Source: Furcasterigmium furcatum
Taxonomy: Eukaryota; Ascomycota; Sordariomycetes; Glomerellales; Plectosphaerellaceae
Direction of reading: 5' to 3'
Length of the DNA stretch: 64,000 bases
NCBI GenBank assembly: GCA_001599815.1
Contig: BCIA01000001.1
Location: 5,600,978 to 5,664,977 of the forward strand
Shown here: in pieces, positions 36,035-47,468 of the stretch
Position numbering within the stretch: position 1 is the stretch's first letter
How the letters are laid out: each line of letters starts with the position of its first letter
Made by a program: the position numbers and the translations under genes
Notes under the pieces: model-generated
The model's database searches: none
Told to the model about the DNA's origin: nothing
What the model saw: only the letters and a program-made list of their open reading frames with translations

Positions 36035-36952
36035 TTAATCCATGTAGAAGTCGCCCTTGAGGATGCGCTCTTGGAAAGCGTCCGGCTTCTTACGCTGAGG
36101 CTCGGGAGCCTTCGGCTTCGTTGTTTGGGCCGGGGGTGCGGGCATTTCGGAGACCGACTTGGCTCGGTCGTGGCTGCCGTTGCTCTGGGGAATGGCGCGA
36201 GGAGGAGAGGTGGACATGGAGGATCCGAAAGAGAAGGATGGCCGGGATCCTTGAACGGAGCTCTCGGCTCGAGATCTAAGCTGCTCGGACCAATTGAAGC
36301 CTTGGTCTGGGCGAGGGGTAAACGTGTCAGAAGGGCTTCTTTGGTTCTGTGCGGTGCTTGCCTGTGCAGTGGTGCTGAGCCGTCGTCCAGACGAGGCCAG
36401 GACGGCCGCGATGGAGGAAGCAGGGGGTGACGAGGAATCGTGGTGGTCTTGTGAGGGGCTCGCACCTGCGGAGACGCCTCTAGGGTTCACACTACCACGT
36501 CTGGCAGCAGAGGCAGGAGTCTTGTGCGAAGAAGCATTGGAGGGAACAGATGGGTGATTACCATTTGATCCGGGGCTTGCATTGCCATTGCGCATGCGCA
36601 TGGCGGCGGTACCGCCGAAGCTCATCCTGCGGGTAAAGGGCGTGACAGGAGCAGTGCGGCTCATTTCCTCCTCGTCGATGGCATTCTCATCGATGGAGTC
36701 TGAGTTGGTAGAGATACTTCCGCGCCGGAAGCCATTGAAAGCGCTGGGGTTGGTGGGAGAGGTGCCAGCCAGGCCGATGCCTGTGGTCGCGATGGACAGA
36801 CGTCGGCGATTGGGGTCCGCTGCACCAGGTGGGAAGTTGGTGCCAGCTGTGGTGGAGTTGCTGCGGAACAGGCCCGCGAGAGCTTGCTGCGTGACGGAAC
36901 CGCGGCGTCGGTGGTTCATGTCGGTTGGATTGTTCTGGTTATCGGAAGACAT
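36035..36952 (-). CDS. Disordered phosphoprotein-like protein with six RRxS sites
   Basis: A single exon of 305 residues. Six matches to the PKA-type consensus R-R-x-S are spread along it: S19 (RRRGS), S53 (RRRLS), S79 (RRGS), S111 (RRMS), S154 (RRGS) and S193 (RRLS). The protein is Ser/Pro/Asn-rich and low in hydrophobics, so mostly disordered. It ends with a more ordered, probably conserved C-terminus (KKPDAFQERILKGDFYMD). Site density this high suggests a target of cAMP-dependent or another AGC kinase, but this is inference from motifs. I do not recognise a named family. The ATG 36952 opens MSSDNQNNPTD. A long overlapping frame in the leader is described among the findings. Confidence 0.8.
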   Translation of the reverse strand: MSSDNQNNPTDMNHRRRGSVTQQALAGLFRSNSTTAGTNFPPGAADPNRRRLSIATTGIGLAGTSPTNPSAFNGFRRGSISTNSDSIDENAIDEEEMSRTAPVTPFTRRMSFGGTAAMRMRNGNASPGSNGNHPSVPSNASSHKTPASAARRGSVNPRGVSAGASPSQDHHDSSSPPASSIAAVLASSGRRLSTTAQASTAQNQRSPSDTFTPRPDQGFNWSEQLRSRAESSVQGSRPSFSFGSSMSTSPPRAIPQSNGSHDRAKSVSEMPAPPAQTTKPKAPEPQRKKPDAFQERILKGDFYMD

Positions 36953-39900
36953 CTTGCCAGCAGGTGAAGGATGCGAGGCAATGGTGGGATATATGTAGTG
37001 GCGACAACGTCAAAGGTGTGGGGTTGTCGCCGAGCTGTGGTGTTGCACGTGAAACCCTTGTGGGCTGAGTTGAGGGCGAAATCGAAAGGCGAGTCGTTCG
37101 AGATGATCGAAGGGTCGTGGTAGTGGTGAAACGCAAGGTGTCGTTTGACAAGAGGATGGACTGATGTATGTGGAACAAAGAGAAAGCGGCGCGAGAGGGC
37201 GGCCTGCCTACTTGTACTAATAATACGTGGTGCAGCCCAGCCAGAGATGGGAGGCTGCACTGCTGAGGGGGATGGAGAGGCGGCCCCGTGCACTGAAGGT
37301 GTGGGCGGGTTGGCGGGCGTCGATCAAGGGGTTGATGGCACGGGAGACTCTCAAGCTGTGACGAGAGATCGGCCAGGGCCCTGTGGAGACGTGGGCAATC
37401 GAAGCTTTTAGGGGTGACGTCTGTTTGCGAGGACAGGGGTTGCAGCGAGGCGGGTGGAGATGATTCCTGGCGCTGCAATGGATCAGGCGGCGATCGGAGG
37501 ACGCTGAGCAATCCTGGCGACCCAGTAGGGCGAGAGTGGTGGAGGCGAACTTGGGCGCCGCTGACAGTGAGAGGCTGGAATGTGGTTGCAAAGGCGCGGA
37601 CTGGTGTGCTTAAGCGAAAGCGCCAGCAGGAGATATCGGTACGAGAGGAGAGGGTGACGGTGGTTTTGGCGAGTCGTGTCGTGTCGAGAACAATGGACGG
37701 TTCCGAGACGGAGCTGCCGATCAAGAGACGAAGAGCAAAGCGTCTCGATGAAAATAGACAGGAGAATTGGATTGCTGAGAGCAAAGGGGAGTGTTCTGCA
37801 AGCGGGAAGAGCGGATGGGATGGGGATGAATTGAGAGAGAAAGGGCACGTCGAAGGGTTACTTGACGAGCAAGAAAGAGGGGTGAGTGAGTGATGGTTGT
37901 GTGATAGACCCAGCCCAGAGATGATGTGAGGAGGTCAGGTGAGGTGTGCCTGCCTTCCGTTGAATTCTAAGAAGGTAGGTTGGAGGCAAACTTGGGTCTA
38001 GGACACGACACGCGCCTGAAAGTCGCTTGGTCGCTATCAACACGTGCTAAGGGTGAGCTACTCGAGGAGGGGAAGGTACGACGGAGGGAATGCCTCCTCT
38101 TCTGCACCCCACCTAGGTACCTCAGGTGGGCGGGAAAGGACGATGGAAGAAGCAACTGCAGCTCTACAGTTGGGTGAATTCGCCCGCCTCGAAGATGGAC
38201 GCCCGGAGGCGACGGCAGGAACACCCCTAATCCTTGACTAGAGCTCCCCGAAGCCAATCAGTAGTGACCACCCACCACGACGCACGCCAGCTTCCCCGGC
38301 TCCCTAACCGCAGCCCGGGCCCCATGATGGCCCGTGCGTGTTTTAGCGCTGCACCCTGAATGGTCTCGACGTCACCCACCTCGACTCAGTTTGCGGGGTA
38401 AAGCAACGAGCGCGGGCGGGCAGCAGATGGGGACACGGTGCACCACGAGGAAGGCGCAGAAGCGGCTCCATTGCTGGCCGCTCAGAACTGCGTTCGTCTC
38501 CGTAGCCCCTGATGGAACCCTTCCAGCGAACCTATTTCGGTCAGCTTCACTCCATCGTCCTTCAAGGTCACACAGCACCGGCCCAGTGCTAGAGAGGCAG
38601 GCTGCGAGCCAGCCATCGCCATGTATATCGTACTGTAGCATTCAAGGTCTCTGGCACGGCGCCGGGCACTCCCCATGGAAACCGCCACATGTATTTCACG
38701 ACATCATCGATGGTTGCTATTAAGTCATCCTACTACCGATAATATGCAGAGTAACACCCTCCACGGAGCCCGCCACCACCCAACTCTGCCACTCTACGGC
38801 TCCGCCAGCATCAACTCCATCTCGCACACGACGTCTCCCCTCTCATCCTCACCACGCGGCCTCGACCAGCGAAGCGTGCAGAAAGCCACCCACCATCCCG
38901 CCTCGGGACTTGGTACGCGTAGTCACTCGCCGTGCTTCGCTGGACCCCGGCGTGTTTCCTGACTCTGAGGGAGGTCGGATGCTGCTGGTCTGGAGATCTA
39001 CATGCACATCTGAACCGAGGTCGTCTTATCTTCCCTGTGAGACCTCTCTCGCCCACCCATGAGACGTCGGACTTGCATCTCCACGCCCGTCCGCCATCCT
39101 CGCTACTGGACACACTAAATCTTCCCCGGATATCCAAGGCGTCTTGTCAGTCTCCGCCCACCACCCGCTGACTTGGCATGCAGCTACCGCAACGGATGCA
39201 GCCCAGCTTAGCACCGTCGGTCCAATCGCTTTCCTGCCAGTGTTCCGGGGCTTGCCAGGGGCTCAATTCCATGGGAGTTCTCGGTCGGAGACAAAGATAA
39301 CACCTCACGCCTCTCAGCTCAAGGGGGAGGTTCCCCCGGCTCAGGGCACAGCACACCGCTCTTCGTGCATCAACGCCCTTATCAGAGTTCAGCGCCTTTC
39401 CAGTCCCTGCGGCACAAGCAATCTCGATGTACTTACATGCCACGGGGGATTTGAAGTCAGCTTCCAGACTCTCTTCTCGGTTCTGCGACCTTGGGGGTCC
39501 ACTGACTCGCCAATCCCCGTCTGCGGCGCTTCTTCCCCGCGAACCACAACGCCCAAGCTATCTGCCGGCTGTCCACTACTTAGCTCGTGGGCTAATGTGA
39601 AGTCCACCACGGCTCCTCATAGTTGATGGCCCGCGCTTCTGCTGCTTGCAACTCAGACTTCTGGGGCAAGTGCCCAGTGACCCAAGCAAACGAGCCCCGT
39701 CAGGGACGCCTTCCGGTGCTAGGTTATTGTCACGCGAGCGCCTGCGCCATCTTAGACCCACCAGAGCCCAGATCAGATCCACGCGTTAGCTGCTTGTCGT
39801 CTTTCCTTCTGTCTTTAACACACTCGTTGCCGGCAGCTTGGGGTGACTTCGGGGAATCATTGGTTGGCTATCTGCTTCTCTGATTGCTGACAGCTTGAGG

Positions 39901-40319
39901 CCAATGGGGCCAGTTCTGGCAAGCTAGGTGGCCTCTCAAGCATAAGTTTCGTCTGGCAGCGTTGATAAAGGGGCTTCGTCTGGGGACTGCCATAAAGCAG
40001 ATCACCATTGGCCAGCAAAACGTTCGACACATGAGCTACCTACCTACGGCCAATACGACTTGATGTCCAGGCCATCGGCACTTCTGATCACATCACGATC
40101 CCGCCACTTGAGCAAGGTGTCTTCTGAAGAGATGGCAATGTAAGTGCTGCAGGTCTCTGCGACCGTATCATTGTCATTATTGTCATATATGACGTCTCTA
40201 TATGCAAGGTTCTCTATCAGGTCCATTTACTTCCTCGTCCCGATGCTTCATGTACAGTCGGCATCTCTACTTGGACTTCTTCTTTCACTTTTCACGCATG
40301 ATTCAACTCAACCAGGACT
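36953..40319. other. Long leader and intergenic region, no supported gene
   Basis: The first 0.8-0.9 kb is pyrimidine-rich on the minus strand and probably the 5' leader or promoter of the RRxS gene. It is open in one minus frame over 37784-36939, with Ser/Thr/Leu/Pro composition and no motif. From 38.3 to 40.3 kb only short, overlapping ORFs occur. A small palindrome lies at 38108-38130. No RNA gene or transposon was recognised. Confidence 0.45.
38108..38130. repeat. Small palindrome
   Basis: CCCACCT (38108-38114) faces AGGTGGG (38124-38130) around a 9-nt centre that contains AGGTACCT. Function unknown; may be a chance site or part of the dispersed TACCT-type repeat words. Confidence 0.3.
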
Positions 40320-41222
40320 CTAAGTGCAGTGCTCAGTGCCATCGGCGTGGGTGTGGCAGTGCTCGTGGTTGTCATCGTCGTCGGCGGTGCTGGTGGGAGC
40401 GCTGACGGTGGTGGTCTCGGTGGCCTCCTCGCCAGAAGTGGCCTCGGGAACCTTGCCGGGGCAGCCGACGCCAGGAGCGGCAATGTCATAAGCCCAGGCG
40501 TCGATGGCGAAGTACTGAAGGGTGTCGCTGTCAAAGACGGCCTGCTCAGGGTTCGTCTTGGCCAGCTCGAGGACCTCGGCGTAGTCCTCGGCGAAGTGCT
40601 CGAGCTTGAGGTCCGAGATGACGGGGATGTGGAAGACGCGGTGCAGCAGGTCGGTGGCCCAGTAGGTGTTGAGGCGGGACTCGGCGACGGTGTAGCCGTT
40701 GTTGCAGACGGCGGAGAGGGGCTGGCGGATGCGGTAGGAGAGGTCGCAGATGACGGTCTCCTGGGTGGCGTTGTCGCCGCGCCAGTGGCCGGCCCAACCA
40801 TCCTGGTGGCAGTTGCCGTCGATATCGTCGCAGCGGAAGAGCATGCCTTCCTTGTTGCCGTGGACGACACGGCTGTACCAGCCGATGGGGCCGGCGACGG
40901 AGGCGTTGCCGAAGTACTTCTTGGCGAGGTCGGACTCGCCGCCCCAGCGGAGGAGGTGGTCACGGGCGTGGGCGGCGATTTGGATGGTCTCCTTCAGGCC
41001 GGCCTCGAGCTGGTTGCGCAGGGTGGCATTGCAGGAGGCGTGGATGGGGAAGTCGGCCTTCCAGCCCTCGGCCCAGTTCCAGGTGGCGGGGCTGGGGGAC
41101 TCGGGGGTCGTGTTAATCGTGACGGTGACGGGGGCCGCCTCGGTGGCACGAGGAGCGACCGGAGAGGCGCTCACGGCGAGGGGGAGGAGCAGCAGGGCTG
41201 CGGCGGGCATGTTGGCGAGCAT
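40320..41222 (-). CDS. Secreted zinc-binding protein of the Pra1/Zps1/Asp f 2 family
   Basis: A single exon of 300 residues. A signal peptide covers about residues 1-20 (AAALLLLPLAVSAS). The mature part carries the family landmarks WNWAEGWKADFPIHASCNAT, GPIGWYSRVVHGNKEGMLFR, WAGHWRGDNATQETVICDLS and HRVFH at 194-198, the HRxxH zinc motif that replaces the HExxH of related M35 proteases. The last 20 residues are Asp/His/Cys-rich (NHEHCHTHADGTEHC), as in Pra1. Candida Pra1 is a secreted zincophore, and Asp f 2 is a zinc-regulated Aspergillus fumigatus surface allergen. Extracellular zinc capture is inferred. In those species the gene lies beside a zinc transporter; none is present here. Several N-glycosylation sites occur. 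Confidence 0.9.
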   Translation of the reverse strand: MLANMPAAALLLLPLAVSASPVAPRATEAAPVTVTINTTPESPSPATWNWAEGWKADFPIHASCNATLRNQLEAGLKETIQIAAHARDHLLRWGGESDLAKKYFGNASVAGPIGWYSRVVHGNKEGMLFRCDDIDGNCHQDGWAGHWRGDNATQETVICDLSYRIRQPLSAVCNNGYTVAESRLNTYWATDLLHRVFHIPVISDLKLEHFAEDYAEVLELAKTNPEQAVFDSDTLQYFAIDAWAYDIAAPGVGCPGKVPEATSGEEATETTTVSAPTSTADDDDNHEHCHTHADGTEHCT

Positions 41223-44105
41223 CTTGGAGAGTGGTATGGCTGTCTTGGCCTTGGGGGCTGACTGTGTCTGAGAGGACGAGGCTAGACAAGATATGAAGAA
41301 GGATCACCACGAGATGGAAGGCTGCGCAGGTGCTGGGCTCTGAGACCTGAGAAGACAGACGAGATCAGGCTGCGAGGCCGGGCTTTTATAGCCATGTCTG
41401 CCGGTGGCCTCCGCGGAGGGGCGACAGCACCCGGATGCGCTCTGCAGCAGGAATTGCCGACATCGTGGACCCCTCCTCTTCTCTGCTTTCTTCGTCGATC
41501 GTAGTTAAGTGGACCAGGCGCATGTCGTCTTCTTCTCGCCCTTGTTAGCCTTGCAATGCCAAGCCAGCTACTGTTGAAGGAACCTTGATGTCCTCCCTCC
41601 AGCAGGCGCTGCAGCCGCGCTAGACATGTTGATGAGGCCCGGAGCTGGTGTCGTGATGGGATCTTTTGCCCGGATTGAGTGGTTGGTGTTTTGTCGAGGA
41701 CGAAGAAAAAGTATGAGACAGCATGGACAGAAGAGACCCCAGGTCTTCTTCTCGTTTGCAGTGTGAGACTGCCGTCGTCGGATAATGATGCGAGGGCGGT
41801 GACGTTGATTGAAGCGGTTGAGTGGGCAGCATCAGCCATCCGGGTCCCCAGGGCGCCACAACGGCCCCGCTCCGGAGCCGGGGCCGGGCAGGTCCGTCCA
41901 TCAGGGTGCTCTCGTCGAGAGGGGAAACGCTCTGTAGATGGAAGTTTCTGCCGCAAATCTTTCATCGTCATTTGTTTGTTTCTTGCTTTTGCTTACCACT
42001 CGCTTCCATGGCTCAAGAGAAAAGTCGTGCGCGAGTCGTGGACTCTACCTGTGAGGCAGTGTGGCAACACTCGAGGCCAGACTGCCGGTTCTGAACTCTG
42101 CCACTCAAGAGGGTTGCAGGAGAGATGGTCGCCCTCGGAACGGCCTATGTCAGCCAGCAGAATCCAGAGAGCCTTAGTAGATAATCGAGATGAATCTTCT
42201 TTTGATTTCAGAAAAGTGAGATAGTCTCTTGCCGAACGAGAGGCACTTCCCAGGACCACCAAATCGGCTTTGAGTAACTAAGAAAAATGCCTATCTGGAC
42301 GGTAAAAATTCCGGACCGGCCGTGTATTCTGCGATCCTTGTGTCACTGTCGTCTTATTTTGACGCTGAGAGGGCGTGGCCGATGGCCATGACCTGCGTTT
42401 CCCGGTTCATCGCAATGCTCCAGCAGCCAGTCACGAGGGCGGCCCCATTCATGGGGCCTGGACGCACATGTTCGGCACTAGTACTTACCAGCGGCGTGGG
42501 AAGCACTCCCTATGCAGCCAACTGATTTGTTCCGTGGTGGCCCAATCATGAGGGAGCCCTGCTGACTTCAATCGAGAAGATGTCTTGAAGTTGTGAGGTT
42601 CTGATTGACCTAGGCGGCCCCGCAATGTTCAGCCCACGACAGCAAAAGCAAAGGGCCATTGAGCACTATGTGCATCGTGCGCTTGCAAGCCCGTCGCGAG
42701 CTCGGCCGTCTGGAATGCCACTTGTGGCGATCACGAGACCCGGGACAATGGTTCGTGATCTGACACTGGTGCAGAGGACTTGACGTTGTGAAAGCCGTTG
42801 ACAGATGTTTGTTTTGCGGGGACGCCGAGGATCCATTCCAACGCCTGATTGCGCCAAGGGGCGGCAGCCTGCCATGAGGACGACGGCTGTACACCGCCTG
42901 CCTGCTTGACGCCTCGGTCACCCCAGAGAGGCATTGTTCAGTCGGGTAATCGAGCTTGGCCCGCGCATATTGCATCAGATTTAGGCAGCCCATGCCAACC
43001 GTGGATGAGAGCGGGCGGGGGGTGGGTGGCATCATGGACCGACCATAAGGAGGCATCAACCCGATGGGCGGCCATCTTTTGGACAGTTCGGCGTTCTGCG
43101 ACGAAGAACAACCGTACATGGGCGCGTCCTTGCAGTCTGATTCAGAACTTGCGTCGGTGGACATTACTTTTGTAGATCTCTGGATACCACAGGGAAGATT
43201 GAGAGACAGATCGCAACCGTCCCACCTTGGAAGGGCCGCTGGACCGATTAGGGCGGCCAAGGGGGCGTAGCCTTGTGGGCCCTGCACGGACGCGCCGCAT
43301 TCAGTCGCGGTAGGTCAGGGGTAACGGGGGCAAGACTCGGCCGGGTTCCGACTAGCGCGTCGCCGGCACGTTGGGAACATCGTATTCAGGGTTTGTCTGC
43401 TTGACTGCTAGCGAGTAGTCAGGCACTTCCAGAGTCCACTGGAAGCAGAATTTGCAAGCAGCGAGGTGGCCCTCAAACAGCACGCGAGTGTGGTCAGGGT
43501 CGCGGGGGCCTTCCATGAGGTGCGCCGGGGTGTCTTGACTGACATGCCAAGAGCCGATGCTTACCCTTGGCGGCTGCTAACAGAACTGGAGAAGACCCCT
43601 GTGGGAGCTGCCTCCCCTGCAGCAGCGCTTCTTTTGCAGGGAAATGAGGGCTCGTTCCGTCGTGTTCCAGCGCCGCACAGCACGCTTGGATGAATTCGGC
43701 AGGGTCGGGTGCGGCTAGGATCTCACCTGCCTCGGGCAAGGGGTCCCGCAAGAAATGAGACCACTCAGAATGTGTCCGACGAGCGGAAATCCGCCCCCCA
43801 GGGACATTCCACCTGACCACTAATCTTAAAAAAGCATAACACGATGCCTCCGTCTTCGTATTACGGTATTTATGTATCTTGCCCCTCCCCCAGCCTCGAC
43901 CCTCTGTCCGCCTGACACCTCCCGACCCGTGTTCTGCGCCTGGGACCGACCCGTTCGCTCGCGAGCCAAACCTCCAACTACCGACACTCGTTCAAGTCAT
44001 GGCCTCGTGAATGTTCCTTTAATACTTATTTATACACCGGTCGATCTACTTCTGTCTGTCGCCAGCAACTCGAGTAATTAATTCTATTTCGATCTTCCTC
44101 TACAG
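41223..44105. other. 2.9-kb intergenic region, no supported gene
   Basis: Contains the divergent promoters of the zinc-binding protein (-) and the GH5 glucanase (+). Overlapping ORFs on both strands (for example minus 42610-43287) carry no motif. The last 250 nt before 44106 are pyrimidine-rich, consistent with a leader. No transposon or RNA gene recognised. Confidence 0.45.
41582..41587 (-). promoter_or_regulatory. Possible zinc-response element
   Basis: The minus strand reads CAAGGT, the core bound by Aspergillus ZafA/Zap1-type regulators, about 360 nt upstream of the Pra1-like start codon. It is a single six-base match, so chance is likely; the context makes it worth noting. Confidence 0.2.
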
Positions 44106-45977
44106 ATGGGCATGGCTCAGTTCCAGACCGCCGAGGGCGCGCCCTACGCCAGCAGCTCCGAGAATCTGACAACGGCAAAGAACATAAGAAGCCCCAAGGA
44201 TGCTGGCAGGCGAAAACTGTTCATTTGTGAGACGAGATCTGATGTCTTGCGATACGTATGACACGGGACGGCTAACACCCTCACAGGGATCGGAGTCGGC
44301 GTACTCGCTGTTCTCGTTGCCGTGGGAGTGACACTCGGAGTATTGGCGAGCCAGGGCGTCCTCAGCAGCGGAGGTGCTTCAGAATTATCGTCCGCAACGA
44401 CAGCGCCTGGTGATGTTGACAGAGACGGCGATGATGATGATGACTCCCGGTCGCCTCCCAGGGCGTCAACAACAACGGAGGATAGCCCCAGCTCAACCTC
44501 GGCATCCGCTTCCTCCTCCTCTTCCAGCGAAGCTGAACCGACGGAGTGCCCCACCGAGAAGGACATCCCGGAGGATGATCGGGGCACGATCCTCGACACC
44601 ACATCGTGGCTCGACCTGACCGACTTCAACTGCACCTTCACCGATGCGCTCGTTGGCGATCTCCCTCTCGTCGGTCTCAACTCCTCGTGGGACGACTCTG
44701 CGCAGGCAAACGAGCACGTCCCCGCCCTGAACAAGCCCTGGGGTAGCTACTCCAGCCGCCCGGCCCGCGGAGTCAACGTCGGAGGATGGCTGTCTCTAGA
44801 GCCCTTCATCACGCCTTCCATGTTCGATTATCCGAGAGACCTCAAGATCGATGACGAGTGGTCTCTGTGCAAGCACCTCGGCGACAAGGCCGCCGAGACC
44901 CTGGAGAAGCACTACGCCACCTTCATCACCGAGGAGGACTTCAAGAACATCGCCGATGCCGGCCTTGACCACGTCCGCGTCCCGTTCTCTTACTGGGCCG
45001 TCGAGACCTTCGACGACGACCCGTACGTGCCGCACATCTCCTGGAGGTACCTCCTCCGCGGCATCGAGTGGGCGCGCAAGTACGGCCTGCGCATCAAGCT
45101 CGATCTCCACGGCCTCCCCGGCAGCCAGAACGGCTGGAACCACAGCGGACGCATCGGCGAGATTAACTTCCTCAAGGGGCCCAACGGCGACAAGAATGCC
45201 CAGCGTGCCCTGGACATCCACGACCGCCTCTCCAAGTTCTTCGCGCAGGACCGGTACAAGAACGTCGTGGCCTTCTACGGCCTCGCCAACGAGCCCGCCT
45301 CCAGCCTCGACCAGAAGAAGGTCGAGCAGTGGACGCGCGAGGCGACCGACATCATCATCAAGAACGGCATCGAGGCGCCCCCGGTCTTCAGCGAGGGAAT
45401 GAAGGGCCTGCACTTCTGGTACGGAAAGTTCCCAGAGTACAAGGACAAGAACCTGGCGGTCGACGCCCACCACTACACCATCTTCGACCCCTATCTGACC
45501 GCCCTCGAGCACAACGAGCGCATCGAGTACGGCTGCAAGACGCTGGGAGACGAGTCGGTCCACAGCATGGACTCGTTCGGCCCCACGATGGTCGGGGAGT
45601 GGTCCCAAGCCCACAACGACTGCACCAAGCATCTGAACGGCGTCGGCAGCGGCAACCGCTGGACCGGCACGTTCTACGGCGTCTCGGAACCGAGCTGCCC
45701 CACCAAGGACAAGCAGTGCAGCTGCGACTACTCCAACGACGAGTCCAAGTACTCGGACGAGTACAAGTTGTTCATCAAGACGTTCGCGATCGCCCAGATG
45801 GACGCGTACGAGAAGGCGTGGGGCTGGTTCTACTGGACGTGGAAGACCGAGTCGGCGCCGCTGTGGAGCTACAAGCACGGCCTGGACGGCGGGTTCATGC
45901 CGAAGAAGGCGTACGACCGCGAATGGGACTGCTCCAAGCCGATCCCGTCCTTTGGCGATCTTGCGCAGTATATCTAG
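44106..45977 (+). CDS. Membrane-anchored GH5 glucan 1,3-beta-glucosidase
   Basis: Exons 44106-44226 and 44287-45977 encode 603 residues. After a 37-residue cytosolic tail, residues 38-61 form a single membrane anchor (LFIWIGVGVLAVLVAVGVTL), a type II arrangement. An acidic Ser/Thr-rich stalk (about 70-160) leads to the glycoside hydrolase family 5 domain, which starts RGVNVGGWLSLEPFITPSMF. The acid/base glutamate is E376 (GLANEP) and the nucleophile is E478 (MVGEWS). Other GH5 landmarks are HVRVPFSYW, KLDLHGLPGSQNGWNHSG and AWGWFYWTWKTE. It resembles the ExgD group of fungal exo-1,3-beta-glucanases, which trim wall glucan at the cell surface. The stop lies 93 nt from that of the convergent rhodopsin-domain gene. 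Confidence 0.93.
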
Positions 45978-46070
45978 AACCCGGCGGTACATTTTTAGAC
46001 CCGGCGGACATAATTATAATTTGTATAAGAACACTCCGCTGTGCCAGATCCGTGCTGTGCTTAAGTGAGG

Positions 46071-47468
46071 TCATACCGTACCGTCGGCACCCCTCCCGCT
46101 CCCGCCGGATCGCGTGTGTCTGGAGGGATTCGACGAGTCCCCGGTCGTTGTTGACTTGCTGCCCCCCACGGGACTGACTTGGTGGCCGGCGGCATCCCGC
46201 CCCGACTGGGAGCTCTCGTGGATTGTGATCATTCCGATGCTGGGCAGATGGTCGCGCGCTTCTCCGATCAGCTTCTTCATTAGGCCAGTGGAGAAGTATC
46301 GGCTGAAGAAGGCCTTCAGGCATGGAAGGTTCGCGCATATCAAGCCAACCCATGTCTCCACGACTCTTGGGTCACGGTCAGTAAGATCACGTTGGTAGGT
46401 AATAAGGGGGTCGGCTTACGACCACAAGATGCTCCATCCGTAGGTGTGGGTGGCATCTGAGGGGGTTCCAACGCCCACGGTGGCCACCAATCTGACGATG
46501 CTCACTGCAACGACACTGCTCCGTGGTTAGATTCCGAGGCAGGGTGAAAAGGATCAGGGGCAGGGATAGGGGTGGCCGTTCACTTACAAACCCCCGGTCA
46601 TCATGATCAGGGCAACGACAGCTTTATACCGGAACGGCAGGCGCATGGGCCACAGGATCCAAATGGGCAGCAGGAGAATCGTAATGTCCGTGACGACGTT
46701 GATGACGGCCCCGCCGATGAGGACCTTCGCGGTGGCCTGGCAGGGTTCGCTGCCGGGGATCTTGCAGCCGTAGAGGAAGGAGAAAAGCTGGGCGACGCTG
46801 TATCCGACGACGACGAACATGACGAAGTATATGACGTATCGCAGGGCGGTCATTACGGTAAAGCGCAGATAGAAGAAGAGGATCGAGAGCTTGATGAAGA
46901 TTGTGGCGAGGTTGTACGTGATGACGCCGCCGTACTTGCTCAACTGCGGGATGGGTGAGCGGAGGAGGAATACCATCAGCAGCAGGGGGCCTTGACTCAC
47001 ATTCAGAAACACGAGAAGGTCGTTGGGTGAGACATTTTGGATGTGCTCCCCGGCCCCGTAGATGGCTTCTGTTCTCACGATCTCAGTTTGTTTCCCTTGG
47101 GGGACGACCGCGGGTATTGCCGACGTACCGAAAATGCCGATGAACGTTTGCGCGAGCGTGAACACCTGTGATGGAGTGAATAAGGGGTATTATCTTATGG
47201 CATTGTACGATGTACGTACGGTCGCGATGATCATCAGGGCTGCCGCCATTGCATGTCAGCAGGTTGAAACTCCTCAGTTGGGGGATCTGGAAGACCGACA
47301 GTCATCGACGTGCCATCTTTTGATGATATGATGACTAGTGAAGAGCCGGGCGATAACGATGGGCAGGGCAATGACCGGGAAGATGATGGACAGGAAGAAG
47401 AGCTGCCCCCGTCTGGCGGACCAGTTTGTGAAGTCTCGGATGGCACGGTCAGCCAGTGACACGTGCAT
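46071..47468 (-). CDS. Rhodopsin-domain (PTH11/SAT4-type) integral membrane protein
   Basis: Six exons: 47468-47300, 47239-47220 (only 20 nt), 47165-47001, 46943-46588, 46515-46420 and 46365-46071, giving 366 residues. The joined sequence shows seven hydrophobic segments with the family's hallmarks: RRGQLFFLSIIFPVIALPIV, KRWHVDDSLMIIATVFTLAQ, NLATIFIKLSILFFYLRF, YSVAQLFSFLYGCKIPG (the conserved loop cysteine), VTDITILLLPIWILWPMRLP, GGFVVAVSIVRL and SVVETWVGLICANLPCLKAF. The tail is Ser/Gly-rich and cytosolic. Such proteins include PTH11-related receptors but most have no known ligand, so receptor function is unproven. Intron 3 (57 nt) is in frame and free of stops, so retention would insert 19 residues. 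Confidence 0.9.

Noticed and set aside
40329..41261. 310-codon + strand ORF opposite the Pra1-like gene
   Set aside because: It is the antisense shadow of a GC-rich gene, with Gly/Val/Ala-biased composition and no motif.
42610..43287. 225-codon minus-strand ORF in a gene-free region
   Set aside because: No recognisable motif, mixed composition and overlapping ORFs in other frames; chance is more likely.
44796..45992. 398-codon minus-strand ORF opposite the GH5 gene
   Set aside because: Antisense shadow; the + strand has all catalytic GH5 motifs.
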